DNA of 64,000 bases from Clostridia bacterium (lineage in GTDB: Bacteria; Bacillota; Clostridia; Oscillospirales; CAG-272). The DNA lies in the NCBI GenBank assembly GCA_017453255.1, contig JAFTKN010000010.1, positions 380,486-444,485 of the forward strand, read 5' to 3'. Within the stretch, counting starts at the first letter, position 1. The number at the start of each line of letters is the position of its first letter. The position numbers and the translations under genes were made by a program. Of the stretch, positions 47,410 through 54,628 are shown in pieces. Under the pieces are notes generated by a model. That model did no database searches. It was not told the origin of the DNA and saw nothing but the letters and a program-made list of their open reading frames with translations.

Positions 47410-47540
47410 CGAAAAAGTGTTCTCTCATTGTTGTCACACAATTGCTAATCCTATCTATAGGCATACGCAAAAGAGAGAAACACCTTTTACCAAAAAGTAT
47501 AGTTTCCCTATAGACAGAAATATATGCAATTGTGTGACAG
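47410..47540 (-). ncRNA. Structured leader RNA, candidate attenuator
   Basis: Read on the minus strand, a 14-bp perfect inverted repeat (TGTCACACAATTGC at 47539-47526 and GCAATTGTGTGACA at 47445-47432) encloses a second stem (CTGTCTATAGG/CCTATAGATAG, one G-U pair). A loop segment GGTGTTTCTCTC can pair with GAGAGAACAC just after the long stem (one bulge). It is driven by a perfect promoter and ended by an intrinsic terminator before the zinc-ribbon gene. It matches no riboswitch class I know; ligand or trigger unknown. Confidence 0.6.
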
Positions 47541-47544
47541 ACGC

Positions 47545-47573
47545 ATTATAACATAATTTTTAAAAATTGTCAA
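47545..47573 (-). promoter_or_regulatory. Strong promoter of the structured leader RNA
   Basis: Perfect TTGACA and TATAAT are separated by 17 bases on the minus strand; the AATTATGTTATAAT stretch resembles two other island promoters. Confidence 0.85.
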
Positions 47574-47598
47574 TATTTGCAACAAAAGCAAATAAAAA

Positions 47599-47622
47599 AG
47601 AGACATTCAAAAGAATGCCTCT
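47599..47622 (+). other. Stem-loop before the 68-residue gene
   Basis: AGAGACATTC/GAATGCCTCT is a 10-base stem with one mismatch and loop AAAA. It is followed after five bases by AAAGGTGGTG and the next start codon. The position is like that of the stem-loop at 45701. Confidence 0.55.
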
Positions 47623-47640
47623 GTGAAAGGTGGTGAAATA

Positions 47641-47847
47641 ATGAGAGCGATAGATATTTTATTTAATGAAATTGATAAAATTAATTCTCAGATTAAATTA
47701 GAGGAAGTAACATACAAGAAAGTGTTGCTTGCTTTGAAGATTAGAAAAATCGTGGATATAATAGAAGATATGGATAGATTGCAAATGGACAAGGGGTGCG
47801 GCTATATCCCAGAAGACTTTTATTATGTAGAAAAAGACTATATTTGA
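47641..47847 (+). CDS. Small helical protein of unknown function (68 residues)
   Basis: The 68-residue protein is mostly helical (FNEIDKINSQIKLEEVTYKKVLLALKIRKIVDIIEDMDRL) and soluble. Not recognised. AAAGGTGGTG precedes the ATG, and a stem-loop lies upstream. Its last 10 bases overlap the end of the convergent 70-residue gene. It lacks a convincing promoter; the only plausible transcript would come from further left. Confidence 0.5.
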   Translation: MRAIDILFNEIDKINSQIKLEEVTYKKVLLALKIRKIVDIIEDMDRLQMDKGCGYIPEDFYYVEKDYI

Positions 47848-48050
47848 TTGTTTTCTATCTCGAAATAATAAATTACTGCACTCTTTGAAAGTTTTATTTT
47901 ATTGTCGGCTGGCTCAGTCTTATCAATAGATAACGAGCATCCGTATGGCTTCGGACTTTCAACAGTAAAGAATTCGCCCTGCGTATGAGTTAATTCACCT
48001 CTGATATAAGATTTACCATCAAGAGAAAGAGTAAATTGACAATATGACAT
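47838..48050 (-). CDS. Small beta-rich protein of unknown function (70 residues)
   Basis: The 70-residue protein starts MSYCQFTLSLDGKSYIRGEL and has an alternating pattern typical of beta strands to the end (AVIYYFEIENNQI). Not recognised. GGAGG lies five bases before the ATG; a 16-codon longer reading overlaps the XRE gene. It follows the XRE gene by 16 bases on the same strand and is likely co-transcribed with it. Confidence 0.55.
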   Translation of the reverse strand: MSYCQFTLSLDGKSYIRGELTHTQGEFFTVESPKPYGCSLSIDKTEPADNKIKLSKSAVIYYFEIENNQI

Positions 48051-48066
48051 AAGTGCCTCCAAGTTA

Positions 48067-48378
48067 TTAATTATTTTTATTACTTTCTTTAAATTCATTA
48101 ACCAACGATATAATAATTTTTTGCTGGTCTTTGTTTAAATCCGAAATGTCAATAGTAACGGCTTGTTTTCCCCACTCGCCTTTTTCAAAAAAATAGGTTT
48201 CGGTTACATTAAAAATTTTTGCTAATAGAGGTAAAACTTTAAAAGAAGGATTTCTTATTCCTTTTTCGTATGCGGAAATAACAGATTTGCTTAAATTAAG
48301 TTTATCTGCAAGCTCTGTTTGAGACATTCCAGCTTTTTCTCTTAGGTCTTTAATCTTTGTTCCCATAGATAATCCCAT
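48067..48378 (-). CDS. XRE-family transcriptional regulator
   Basis: The 103-residue protein has an N-terminal XRE helix-turn-helix (IKDLREKAGMSQTELADKLNLSKSVISAYEKGIRNPSF) followed by a short helix-rich C-terminus (NKDQQKIIISLVNEFKES). It probably binds as a dimer. AGAAGGAG precedes the ATG. The gene is divergent from the transposase-like gene, and a 19-base palindrome contains the -35 hexamers of both promoters, so it likely represses both itself and that gene. Confidence 0.85.
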   Translation of the reverse strand: MGLSMGTKIKDLREKAGMSQTELADKLNLSKSVISAYEKGIRNPSFKVLPLLAKIFNVTETYFFEKGEWGKQAVTIDISDLNKDQQKIIISLVNEFKESNKNN

Positions 48379-48402
48379 AATAATCACACTCCTTCTGCCA
48401 AC

Positions 48403-48499
48403 ATTATACACTATTTTGAAAAAAATGTCAACTATATGTTGACAAATTGTGGAAAATGTGGTACACTATAAGTGGAAAGGAGGTAGACTATATGTTGAC
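48403..48499. promoter_or_regulatory. Divergent promoters with a shared palindromic operator
   Basis: TGTCAACTATATGTTGACA (48426-48444) is a perfect palindrome around TATAT. It contains the -35 hexamers of both divergent promoters: TTGACA/TATAAT with 17-base spacing toward XRE (minus), and TTGACA/TACACT with 17-base spacing toward the transposase-like gene (plus). The half ACTATATGTTGAC is repeated at 48487-48499, covering the plus-strand start codon. This looks like an XRE operator. Confidence 0.7.
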
Positions 48500-49859
48500 C
48501 ATTTGTAAAAACAACAAAGAACAAATTAAAAAGTTGATTCAAAGTAAGAATCTAAGAAATATTGTTATAAGCAATAGTAATTTGATTGATGATATTATAT
48601 TGTCGATGTGTCGTGATGGTGTAATTGATTGCTTGGCAAATGGATTTTCTGACAAACGAAGACATAACTCATATGTTCCGTTCAAGTTAATCATCGCTAT
48701 GTCCATAGCAGCAAAAATGAAAATACATACTAGTCTATCCGATATTCCGACGGCAATACAAGACCATAGAGTATTAGCAGAGATTGGTTATAATCTGGTT
48801 TGCGACAATAAAAATGAATTCTTTACAGAGGGTACTATTAGGTATTTATTAAGCAAATATTCAAACGAGGATTTAATCGCCTATTATAACAGTGTTGTTA
48901 AAAATCATATCATGCCATTAATGGATATAAGACCTAATATTCATATATTAGACTGTACAAAGATAGCAGTAAATTTCGATAACGAAAATTATGAGAATTC
49001 TACTATATCAAGAGACAGAAAAGGTGAGACTATGAGAGGATATAAATTATCCTCTTTAAGAGGCATATACAACGATACTGGTATTATTGAAGAAATTAGA
49101 TTTGGAACAGCCTCTACGCACGATTTAGCACTGTCTGAAGATATGATTAAGACAACAAAATGTTTTAATCGTGGTGATATATTGATTAACGACAAAGGTT
49201 TTTTATCAAGAGAACTAATAAATTTCTTGAAAAACGAAAGATGTGTTGATACTTATGTTCCTTTAAGGAATAATATGACGGCTTATTATGATGCTGTTAG
49301 TATTGCAATAAGTGAAAATAATTGGATAGCACATCCTAATAAATACAGAACAGGACAAAAAATAGCATTTGTATCTAATGTTACTGGTTGGGATACTTTT
49401 GGTGCCTCAAGAGATGTACCGCTTAATGCTTGTGTAATTTGGGATACTGAAACCGAAAAGTATATGGTAATAGTAACAACAAATATGAAAGCATCAGCAA
49501 AAGAAATTGTTTCTACATATGAATTAAGACCAGAAATAGAAGAAGATTTTAGACAGTTAAAAGAGTTTTGGAAGATAGAAGACTTTAAAACAACAAAATA
49601 CAACGTAATTGCTTTTCATATTATCTGTGTTTTATTAGGATATTTGTTTTATCAGATATACATTAACAGCACAGAAGGAAGTAAATATTTAGGCAAGAGT
49701 TTGCCTGTCGTTTTGAAAAATTACAACGAACATGCTCTAAATTATCTCGTATTGTATGGTGGTAAATATTTCTGTTGTATGAGTATGATAGAATTCTTTG
49801 AGTTTAGAGAAAGTTGTTCTGCGGAGGTGAAAAGATATCTTTTAGAATTTTTTAAATAA
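48492..49859 (+). CDS. DDE transposase-like protein, not clearly within an insertion sequence
   Basis: The 455-residue protein has the RNase H-fold acidic residues in order: HILDCTKIAVN (first D), DILINDKGFLS (second D) and YELRPEIEEDFRQLKEFW (E, with the YRxRxxIE-like signature). It resembles IS4/ISNCY-type transposases. I see no terminal inverted repeats or target duplications at its borders. It has a regulated promoter and AAAGGAGG before the ATG. Transcription is probably controlled by the divergent XRE protein. It may be a fixed or domesticated copy, or an element with ends I cannot see. Confidence 0.8.
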   Translation: MLTICKNNKEQIKKLIQSKNLRNIVISNSNLIDDIILSMCRDGVIDCLANGFSDKRRHNSYVPFKLIIAMSIAAKMKIHTSLSDIPTAIQDHRVLAEIGYNLVCDNKNEFFTEGTIRYLLSKYSNEDLIAYYNSVVKNHIMPLMDIRPNIHILDCTKIAVNFDNENYENSTISRDRKGETMRGYKLSSLRGIYNDTGIIEEIRFGTASTHDLALSEDMIKTTKCFNRGDILINDKGFLSRELINFLKNERCVDTYVPLRNNMTAYYDAVSIAISENNWIAHPNKYRTGQKIAFVSNVTGWDTFGASRDVPLNACVIWDTETEKYMVIVTTNMKASAKEIVSTYELRPEIEEDFRQLKEFWKIEDFKTTKYNVIAFHIICVLLGYLFYQIYINSTEGSKYLGKSLPVVLKNYNEHALNYLVLYGGKYFCCMSMIEFFEFRESCSAEVKRYLLEFFK

Positions 49860-49881
49860 AAAACTGCCGATTAACGACAGT
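49853..49881 (-). terminator. Terminator of the 86-residue gene
   Basis: Read on the minus strand, the stem ACTGTCG/CGGCAGT with loop TTAAT is followed by TTTTTTATTT. It overlaps the 3' end of the transposase-like gene. Confidence 0.75.
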
Positions 49882-49892
49882 CTTAAAATTTA

Positions 49893-50153
49893 TTATTTGT
49901 TATTCATATAAATACAAAACAGGGTTGCTGGTTTTATAGAAAACTCATTTGCAATTCGATAAAAATCATTTTTTATTAATTTAAAGCCTTTATCAAAAGG
50001 CATATCATGTGATTTTAGGAGGTTATCAATGGCTAATACTGCTGTTATTTTTGAAGATAACGATATTTCTTCAAATTCTTTATTAATTAGTGAATCAGAG
50101 GTTGTATCACCAGTAATTAAACGAGCTAATTCACATTGTTTGGAACCCAACAT
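49893..50153 (-). CDS. Protein of unknown function (86 residues)
   Basis: The 86-residue protein starts MLGSKQCELARLITGDTTSD and is predicted to be helical, ending DFYRIANEFSIKPATLFCIY. Not recognised. The unit is well framed: perfect promoter, AAGGAG nine bases before the ATG and an intrinsic terminator. A TTG-started longer reading has no ribosome binding site. On the other strand a 77-residue ORF with a good Shine-Dalgarno overlaps it; the promoter and terminator favour this strand. Confidence 0.55.
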   Translation of the reverse strand: MLGSKQCELARLITGDTTSDSLINKEFEEISLSSKITAVLAIDNLLKSHDMPFDKGFKLIKNDFYRIANEFSIKPATLFCIYMNNK

Positions 50154-50255
50154 AGAAAATTTCTCCTTAAAAGCTTTAAATGATTTACTCGGTGTAGATG
50201 TCAATACTTTGACTACTTATGAGGTTATTGAAAGAATAAGTAAATTATGGGACAA

Positions 50256-50284
50256 ATTATAACACAATTGTTGAATTTTGTCAA
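50256..50284 (-). promoter_or_regulatory. Strong promoter of the 86-residue gene
   Basis: Perfect TTGACA and TATAAT are separated by 17 bases on the minus strand. It lies immediately after the terminator of the 365-nt RNA. Confidence 0.85.
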
Positions 50285-50295
50285 TATTTTGACGG

Positions 50296-50660
50296 AAAAT
50301 AAAAAGGCTGTCAAGCACATCACTTTGACAGTCTTCTCCCGTATTTAAACTCTCTGAGCCTTGGCGCAATCTATATTGTAACGCCTAAATGTTATTTACA
50401 TTTAGAATATATTTTTCATTTTGCTTTAACTAACAAAACTAGGTCGACCTACATCAAATATTTTATCGGTACAATATAAACGGATATCGATGTTCATATC
50501 CTTCTTACCCAAGGTGTCGTCACTTTAGCAGTTGGGTTCTGCATTTGAGTAGTAGTTACCCTTGCCCACGCATAGACATTGCTTCAGAGACAGGCAAGTT
50601 CAAAAACTGTGTCAAAAAGACCAGCTCCTTTCTTGCCCTTACGATAGTTCCGTAAATGGA
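50296..50660 (-). ncRNA. Candidate structured noncoding RNA of about 365 nt
   Basis: The minus-strand transcript has a promoter and a terminator (GACTGTCAA/TTGACAGCC stem, then TTTTTATTTT, 50333-50291) but no convincing ORF. Visible helices, in order: CTTGTCC/GGGCAAG with inner TTACG/CGTAA at the 5' end; CTTGCC/GGGCAAG; CCCAA/TTGGG; GGATAT/ATATCC; CTAAATG/CATTTAG. Short ORFs (19, 16 and 23 codons) exist, but only one has a Shine-Dalgarno. It does not look like tmRNA, RNase P RNA, 6S or SRP RNA. Class and function unknown. Confidence 0.6.
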
Positions 50661-50666
50661 CAAGAT

Positions 50667-50695
50667 ATTATAGCATAATTTTGAAATAATGTCAA
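50667..50695 (-). promoter_or_regulatory. Strong promoter of the 365-nt RNA
   Basis: Perfect TTGACA and TATAAT are separated by 17 bases on the minus strand. Confidence 0.85.
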
Positions 50696-50757
50696 TGTGT
50701 GGAAAAGGACGGCAATAAAAAACGACAATAAAGAGATAGCTATATGGGATATAAAAA

Positions 50758-50800
50758 CCTCGGATATAATCGAGAGTTAATCGAGAGAAAATATCCGAGG
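50758..50800. repeat. Perfect inverted repeat with an inner direct repeat
   Basis: CCTCGGATAT and ATATCCGAGG (10 bp, perfect) flank a 23-base segment with two AATCGAGAG copies. It lies between the 365-nt RNA promoter and lon. On the minus strand a T5 run follows, so it could be a terminator, or it may mark the right edge of the accessory region. Confidence 0.6.
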
Positions 50801-50853
50801 ATAATTAAAAATTTATTTTACTTTACGAATTGAAGATTATTTTATAATAATAG

Positions 50854-50882
50854 TGGAAATTTTCATAAATTTGTGATATACT
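50854..50882 (+). promoter_or_regulatory. Promoter of the lon operon
   Basis: TGGAAA and TATACT are separated by 17 bases, 54 bases before the lon ATG. No CIRCE-like element is seen here. Confidence 0.55.
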
Positions 50883-50936
50883 TTATTCTAAGCGGGTTAT
50901 ATCCTGCTATCAGTTTCATTTTTGAAAGGAATTAAA

Positions 50937-53327
50937 ATGGCAAATTACATTGAAAAGTGCGAAAATATTACCGTACCTCTTATTCCACTTATGGGTGCTG
51001 TTTTCGCTTTTCCTAACTTTCCAGTTATGATTGACGTTTCTGCTACTTATTTAAAGGAAGCAGTAGAATATGCCGAAAAAACAGACAGCTATGTTTTTTT
51101 GGCTACACAAAAAAATCCCTTTGCTGAAAAATTAGAAATAAAGGATCTTTATTCCGTTGGTACTCTTGCAAAAATCAAGCAGATTTCCAAAAGAGGCGAA
51201 AAGGGAGTTTTAGCTGTATTTGAAAGCATATGTCGTGGTGAGCATGTTAATGTTTTTCCTGTTAACTCTCATTTTATGTGCGATGCTATCACCAAAAGAA
51301 TTGAAATTACTGATAATGACAAGGTGTACGAGGAAGCTTTATTCAGAGCATTAAAGGACAAGGCTACATCTGCTATTTCATATTTCTCCTCTCCTTCTAA
51401 GGACTTGATGCTAAAAATTGAGCATTGCGACAATTTGGATAGCTTATCCGACCTTTGTGGTGCAATGATTTTAACCAAGCCTGAGGACAAGTATGCTTTA
51501 TTATTTGAGCATAACGAGATAAAGCGTTCAGAGCTTGCTCTTTCTTTACTTGACAACGAGGTTCAAATAATCAAGCTTGAGAGTGCCTTGAAAAGAAAGA
51601 CTAACAGTAAAATCGAGGAAAACCAAAAGGAATATTATCTTCGTGAGCAATTAAAGGTAATTCAAGCAGAGCTTGGAAACGATGCTCAAAGTGAAAGTGA
51701 GGAGCTTTACGATGAGATAATCGCTAAGCACTTTCCTAAGGCTGTAGAAAACAAGCTGTTAAAGGAACTTGTTAGATTTAATAAATCCGCCTTTGGCTCT
51801 CCAGAAGCTGCTATGCTTCGCTCATATATTGATGTTTGCTTAGATATTCCATTTGAAAAGTATTCAAGCGACGAAACAAGTGTTAAAAATGCCCGCAGGA
51901 TTTTAGAAAAAGATCACTATGGTCTTGAAAAGGTCAAGGAAAGAATTTTGGAATTTATCGCTGTTAAGGAAATGAAGCCTGACATAAAGAACCAAATTAT
52001 TTGCTTAGTAGGTCCTCCTGGTGTGGGTAAAACCTCTCTATGCTCATCTATTGCACGAGCATTAAAGAGAAAATATGTTAGAGTTTCCTTAGGTGGTATT
52101 CGTGACGAGGCTGATATTCGTGGACATAGAAAAACATATGTAGGAGCTATGCCTGGAAGAATTATAAACGCTCTTTGCGAATGCAAAACCGCTAACCCTG
52201 TTATGGTTCTTGACGAAATAGATAAGATGTCCTCTGATTCAAGAGGTGATCCTGCATCAGCTATGCTTGAGGTGCTTGATAGCGAGCAAAACAAGGCATT
52301 TAGAGATCACTTCGTTGAAATGGACATTGATTTGTCGCGCTGTATGTTTATTGCTACGGCAAACAGTATGGATTCTATTCCCTCTCCACTGCTTGACAGA
52401 ATGGAAATAATTGAGCTTTCATCTTATACAAAGAATGAAAAGCTAAATATAGCTAAAAATCACCTAATTCCAAAGCAGCTTAAGCTACATGGATTAAACA
52501 AACGTATGCTCAAAATATCAGACGATGCTATTATGGGTATTATTGATTCATATACCTCTGAGGCTGGCGTTCGTAGTCTTGAACGAGAAATTGCTTCTCT
52601 ATGCAGAAAGAGTGCTAAGGAAATAATTGAAAAGGGTGTAAAATCTGTAAAAATTACATTAGATAACCTTTCTTCCTTCTTAGGTACATACAAGTTTGAA
52701 AGTGAAAAGATAGATGATTCAAACCAAATTGGTGTTGTAAACGGCATGGCTTACACATCTGTTGGTGGTGACCTGCTTAAAATCGAGGCTACCACTATGA
52801 AGGGTACTGGAAAGCTAACCTTAACTGGTAAGCTTGGCGAGGTTATGCGCGAATCCTGTGAGGTAGCATTAAGCTTAATTCGTGCAAATGCCGACAAGCT
52901 TGGTATCAACCCTGATTTTTATAATAATCTTGACATACATATTCATGCGCCAGAGGGTGCTATTCCTAAGGACGGTCCAAGCGCAGGTATTACTGTTACT
53001 ACTGCTCTTGTAAGTGTCTTGACTAATCGTTCTGTAAGACGCGATGTTGCTATGACTGGTGAAATAACTCTACGTGGTAAGGTTTTACCTATTGGTGGAC
53101 TTAAGGAAAAGACCTTAGCAGCATATTTAGCGGGCGTACGTAATATTATTATTCCTAAGAAAAACGAAAAGGACTTAAACGATATTGACCCTGTTGTTAG
53201 AGAAAATGTAAACTTTATTCCATGCTCTAACATTTTTGAGGTTTTAGCTGTTGCCTTTTCTGACGAAGAAATCATTGCAATTATAAACAATGTTACAGGA
53301 CTTGTAAAAAATGAAAATAAACACTAA
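50937..53327 (+). CDS. lon: ATP-dependent protease Lon
   Basis: The 796-residue LonA enzyme has an N-terminal substrate-binding domain (PLIPLMGAVFAFPNFPVMIDV), an AAA+ module (Walker A GPPGVGKTS, Walker B VMVLDEIDKM, sensor IATANSMDSIP) and a C-terminal serine protease domain with PKDGPSAGIT (catalytic Ser) and RNIIIPKKNEKDL (catalytic Lys). Length is normal. AAAGGAATT precedes the ATG; an in-frame TTG five codons earlier lies in it. It overlaps ysxC by 17 bases, as in Bacillus. Confidence 0.97.
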   Translation: MANYIEKCENITVPLIPLMGAVFAFPNFPVMIDVSATYLKEAVEYAEKTDSYVFLATQKNPFAEKLEIKDLYSVGTLAKIKQISKRGEKGVLAVFESICRGEHVNVFPVNSHFMCDAITKRIEITDNDKVYEEALFRALKDKATSAISYFSSPSKDLMLKIEHCDNLDSLSDLCGAMILTKPEDKYALLFEHNEIKRSELALSLLDNEVQIIKLESALKRKTNSKIEENQKEYYLREQLKVIQAELGNDAQSESEELYDEIIAKHFPKAVENKLLKELVRFNKSAFGSPEAAMLRSYIDVCLDIPFEKYSSDETSVKNARRILEKDHYGLEKVKERILEFIAVKEMKPDIKNQIICLVGPPGVGKTSLCSSIARALKRKYVRVSLGGIRDEADIRGHRKTYVGAMPGRIINALCECKTANPVMVLDEIDKMSSDSRGDPASAMLEVLDSEQNKAFRDHFVEMDIDLSRCMFIATANSMDSIPSPLLDRMEIIELSSYTKNEKLNIAKNHLIPKQLKLHGLNKRMLKISDDAIMGIIDSYTSEAGVRSLEREIASLCRKSAKEIIEKGVKSVKITLDNLSSFLGTYKFESEKIDDSNQIGVVNGMAYTSVGGDLLKIEATTMKGTGKLTLTGKLGEVMRESCEVALSLIRANADKLGINPDFYNNLDIHIHAPEGAIPKDGPSAGITVTTALVSVLTNRSVRRDVAMTGEITLRGKVLPIGGLKEKTLAAYLAGVRNIIIPKKNEKDLNDIDPVVRENVNFIPCSNIFEVLAVAFSDEEIIAIINNVTGLVKNENKH

Positions 53328-53910
53328 TAATGTATCACTGAAGATTAGCGCAGGCGTACCTTCTCAATTTGTACGCACTCCCTTACCACAAATTGCTTTT
53401 TCTGGTAGATCAAACGTTGGAAAAAGCTCTCTTATTAATACTCTGCTTAATAGAAAATCTATGGCAAGAGTAAGTGCATCTCCAGGTAAAACTATTACGG
53501 TTAACTTTTATGATGTTGACAGTAGGCTTTATCTTGTTGACTTGCCTGGCTACGGATATGCAAAGCGTACCTTTGAGGATAAAAAGAAATGGTCTATGCT
53601 TGTTGACGGTTACTTTACTAACAACCCCAACATTGACCTTCTTAAACTTGTTGTTCAGCTTGTAGATTCAAGAATTGGTCTTACAAAGGACGACAGGGAT
53701 ATGGTTTCCTTTTTAAATGAGACTGAAATTCCTTATATTATCGTTGCAACAAAGACGGACAAGCTTAACAAAACAGAGCGTGAAAAGGCCGTTAAATCCT
53801 TGATTACTGATTCAAGTCTTTTACCTGGCACACAAATTATTCTTTTTTCCTCCGAAAGCAATGAAGGAAAAAACGATGTTTGGGATGCTATTATCAAGTA
53901 TTGTGAATAA
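53311..53910 (+). CDS. ysxC: Ribosome biogenesis GTP-binding protein YsxC/EngB
   Basis: The 199-residue GTPase acts in late 50S assembly. G1 is FSGRSNVGKSSLIN, G3 is LVDLPGYGYAKR, G4 is VATKTDKLN and G5 is FSSESNEGK. An N-terminal segment QFVRTPLPQIAFSGRSNVGKS is typical. It follows lon with an overlap, the Bacillus order lon-ysxC. No separate promoter is needed. Confidence 0.94.
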   Translation: MKINTNNVSLKISAGVPSQFVRTPLPQIAFSGRSNVGKSSLINTLLNRKSMARVSASPGKTITVNFYDVDSRLYLVDLPGYGYAKRTFEDKKKWSMLVDGYFTNNPNIDLLKLVVQLVDSRIGLTKDDRDMVSFLNETEIPYIIVATKTDKLNKTEREKAVKSLITDSSLLPGTQIILFSSESNEGKNDVWDAIIKYCE

Positions 53911-53948
53911 TCGGAATTTAGCAAAAAGCTAACCGACTGGAGTTTTAA

Positions 53949-54620
53949 ATGAAAGATTTTATTATTGAGCTTTGCCTGCTTATACCAACAGTAATTGTTG
54001 CGCTTACAATGCATGAGTATGCTCACGCACTTGTTGCAAACTGGCAAGGCGATAAAACTGCAAAGCATCTTGGTCGATTGACTTTAAATCCATTAAAGCA
54101 TTTAGATCCAATAGGAGCAATCTGCTTGCTTTTCTTCCATTTTGGTTGGGCAAAGCCTGTCCCTATTGATCCATATAGATTTAAGCGTCCACGCTTAGGT
54201 CTTGCACTTGTTTCTATAGCAGGTCCTATTATGAACTTGCTTTTAGCATTTATTGGCGCATTCTTTTATGTTTTATCCGTTAGAATATATTTGACCGTTC
54301 CTATGAGTGAATTTGCATCAAATATTGTTTATGCATGGATACTATTCAACAACTTTTTTAGCTTAATTAATATTAATTTGGCAATCTTCAATCTTTTACC
54401 GATACCACCTCTTGATGGCTCGAAGGTTTTATTCTCTGTTCTACCAGAGCGTACAGTTGAAAAAATACAAAAATATCAAATGTATATCTCAATTGGCTTT
54501 TTGGTAATTCTCTTCCTTGACAGAAGACTTTTAAACGGAAATTTGACCTATGGTCTAAGCTTTTTATCAGGTAAAATCTTTGACGGCTTTACAAAGCCAT
54601 TTTATAACATTTTCTTTTAG
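53949..54620 (+). CDS. Site-2 protease family (M50) zinc metalloprotease
   Basis: The 223-residue polytopic protein has the intramembrane metalloprotease motif HEYAH (residues 22-26, first helix) and the distal NLLPIPPLDGSKVL with the metal-binding Asp in the third core helix. This short YwhC/SpoIVFB-like form lacks a PDZ domain. It cleaves membrane proteins within the bilayer; the target is unknown. TGGAG precedes the ATG. It sits between ysxC and scpA, probably in the same transcript. Confidence 0.88.
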   Translation: MKDFIIELCLLIPTVIVALTMHEYAHALVANWQGDKTAKHLGRLTLNPLKHLDPIGAICLLFFHFGWAKPVPIDPYRFKRPRLGLALVSIAGPIMNLLLAFIGAFFYVLSVRIYLTVPMSEFASNIVYAWILFNNFFSLININLAIFNLLPIPPLDGSKVLFSVLPERTVEKIQKYQMYISIGFLVILFLDRRLLNGNLTYGLSFLSGKIFDGFTKPFYNIFF

Positions 54621-54628
54621 GAGCATAG

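Noticed and set aside
47360..47470. ORF reading MPIDRISNCV onward through the leader terminator
   Set aside because: No Shine-Dalgarno at a proper distance, and the frame passes through terminator and ribosome binding site of the real gene.
50029..50262. Plus-strand ORF of 77 codons
   Set aside because: It has a good Shine-Dalgarno but no promoter or terminator, and it is antisense to a fully equipped minus-strand gene. Kept as a finding, not annotated.
50440..50625. Mini-ORFs of 16-23 codons inside the 365-nt RNA
   Set aside because: They lie in different frames, only one has a plausible Shine-Dalgarno, and helices overlap them; coding is not supported.
50296..50660. tmRNA or RNase P RNA
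   Set aside because: There is no tRNA-like acceptor with CCA or tag ORF, and the conserved RNase P core motifs are not present.
50761..50790. CRISPR-like direct repeats AATCGAGAG
   Set aside because: Only two very short copies with no spacer-repeat periodicity and no cas genes.
45600..50800. Prophage or conjugative element
   Set aside because: No integrase, structural, relaxase or mating genes; only small genes, regulators and one transposase-like gene, so accessory island is the safer term.
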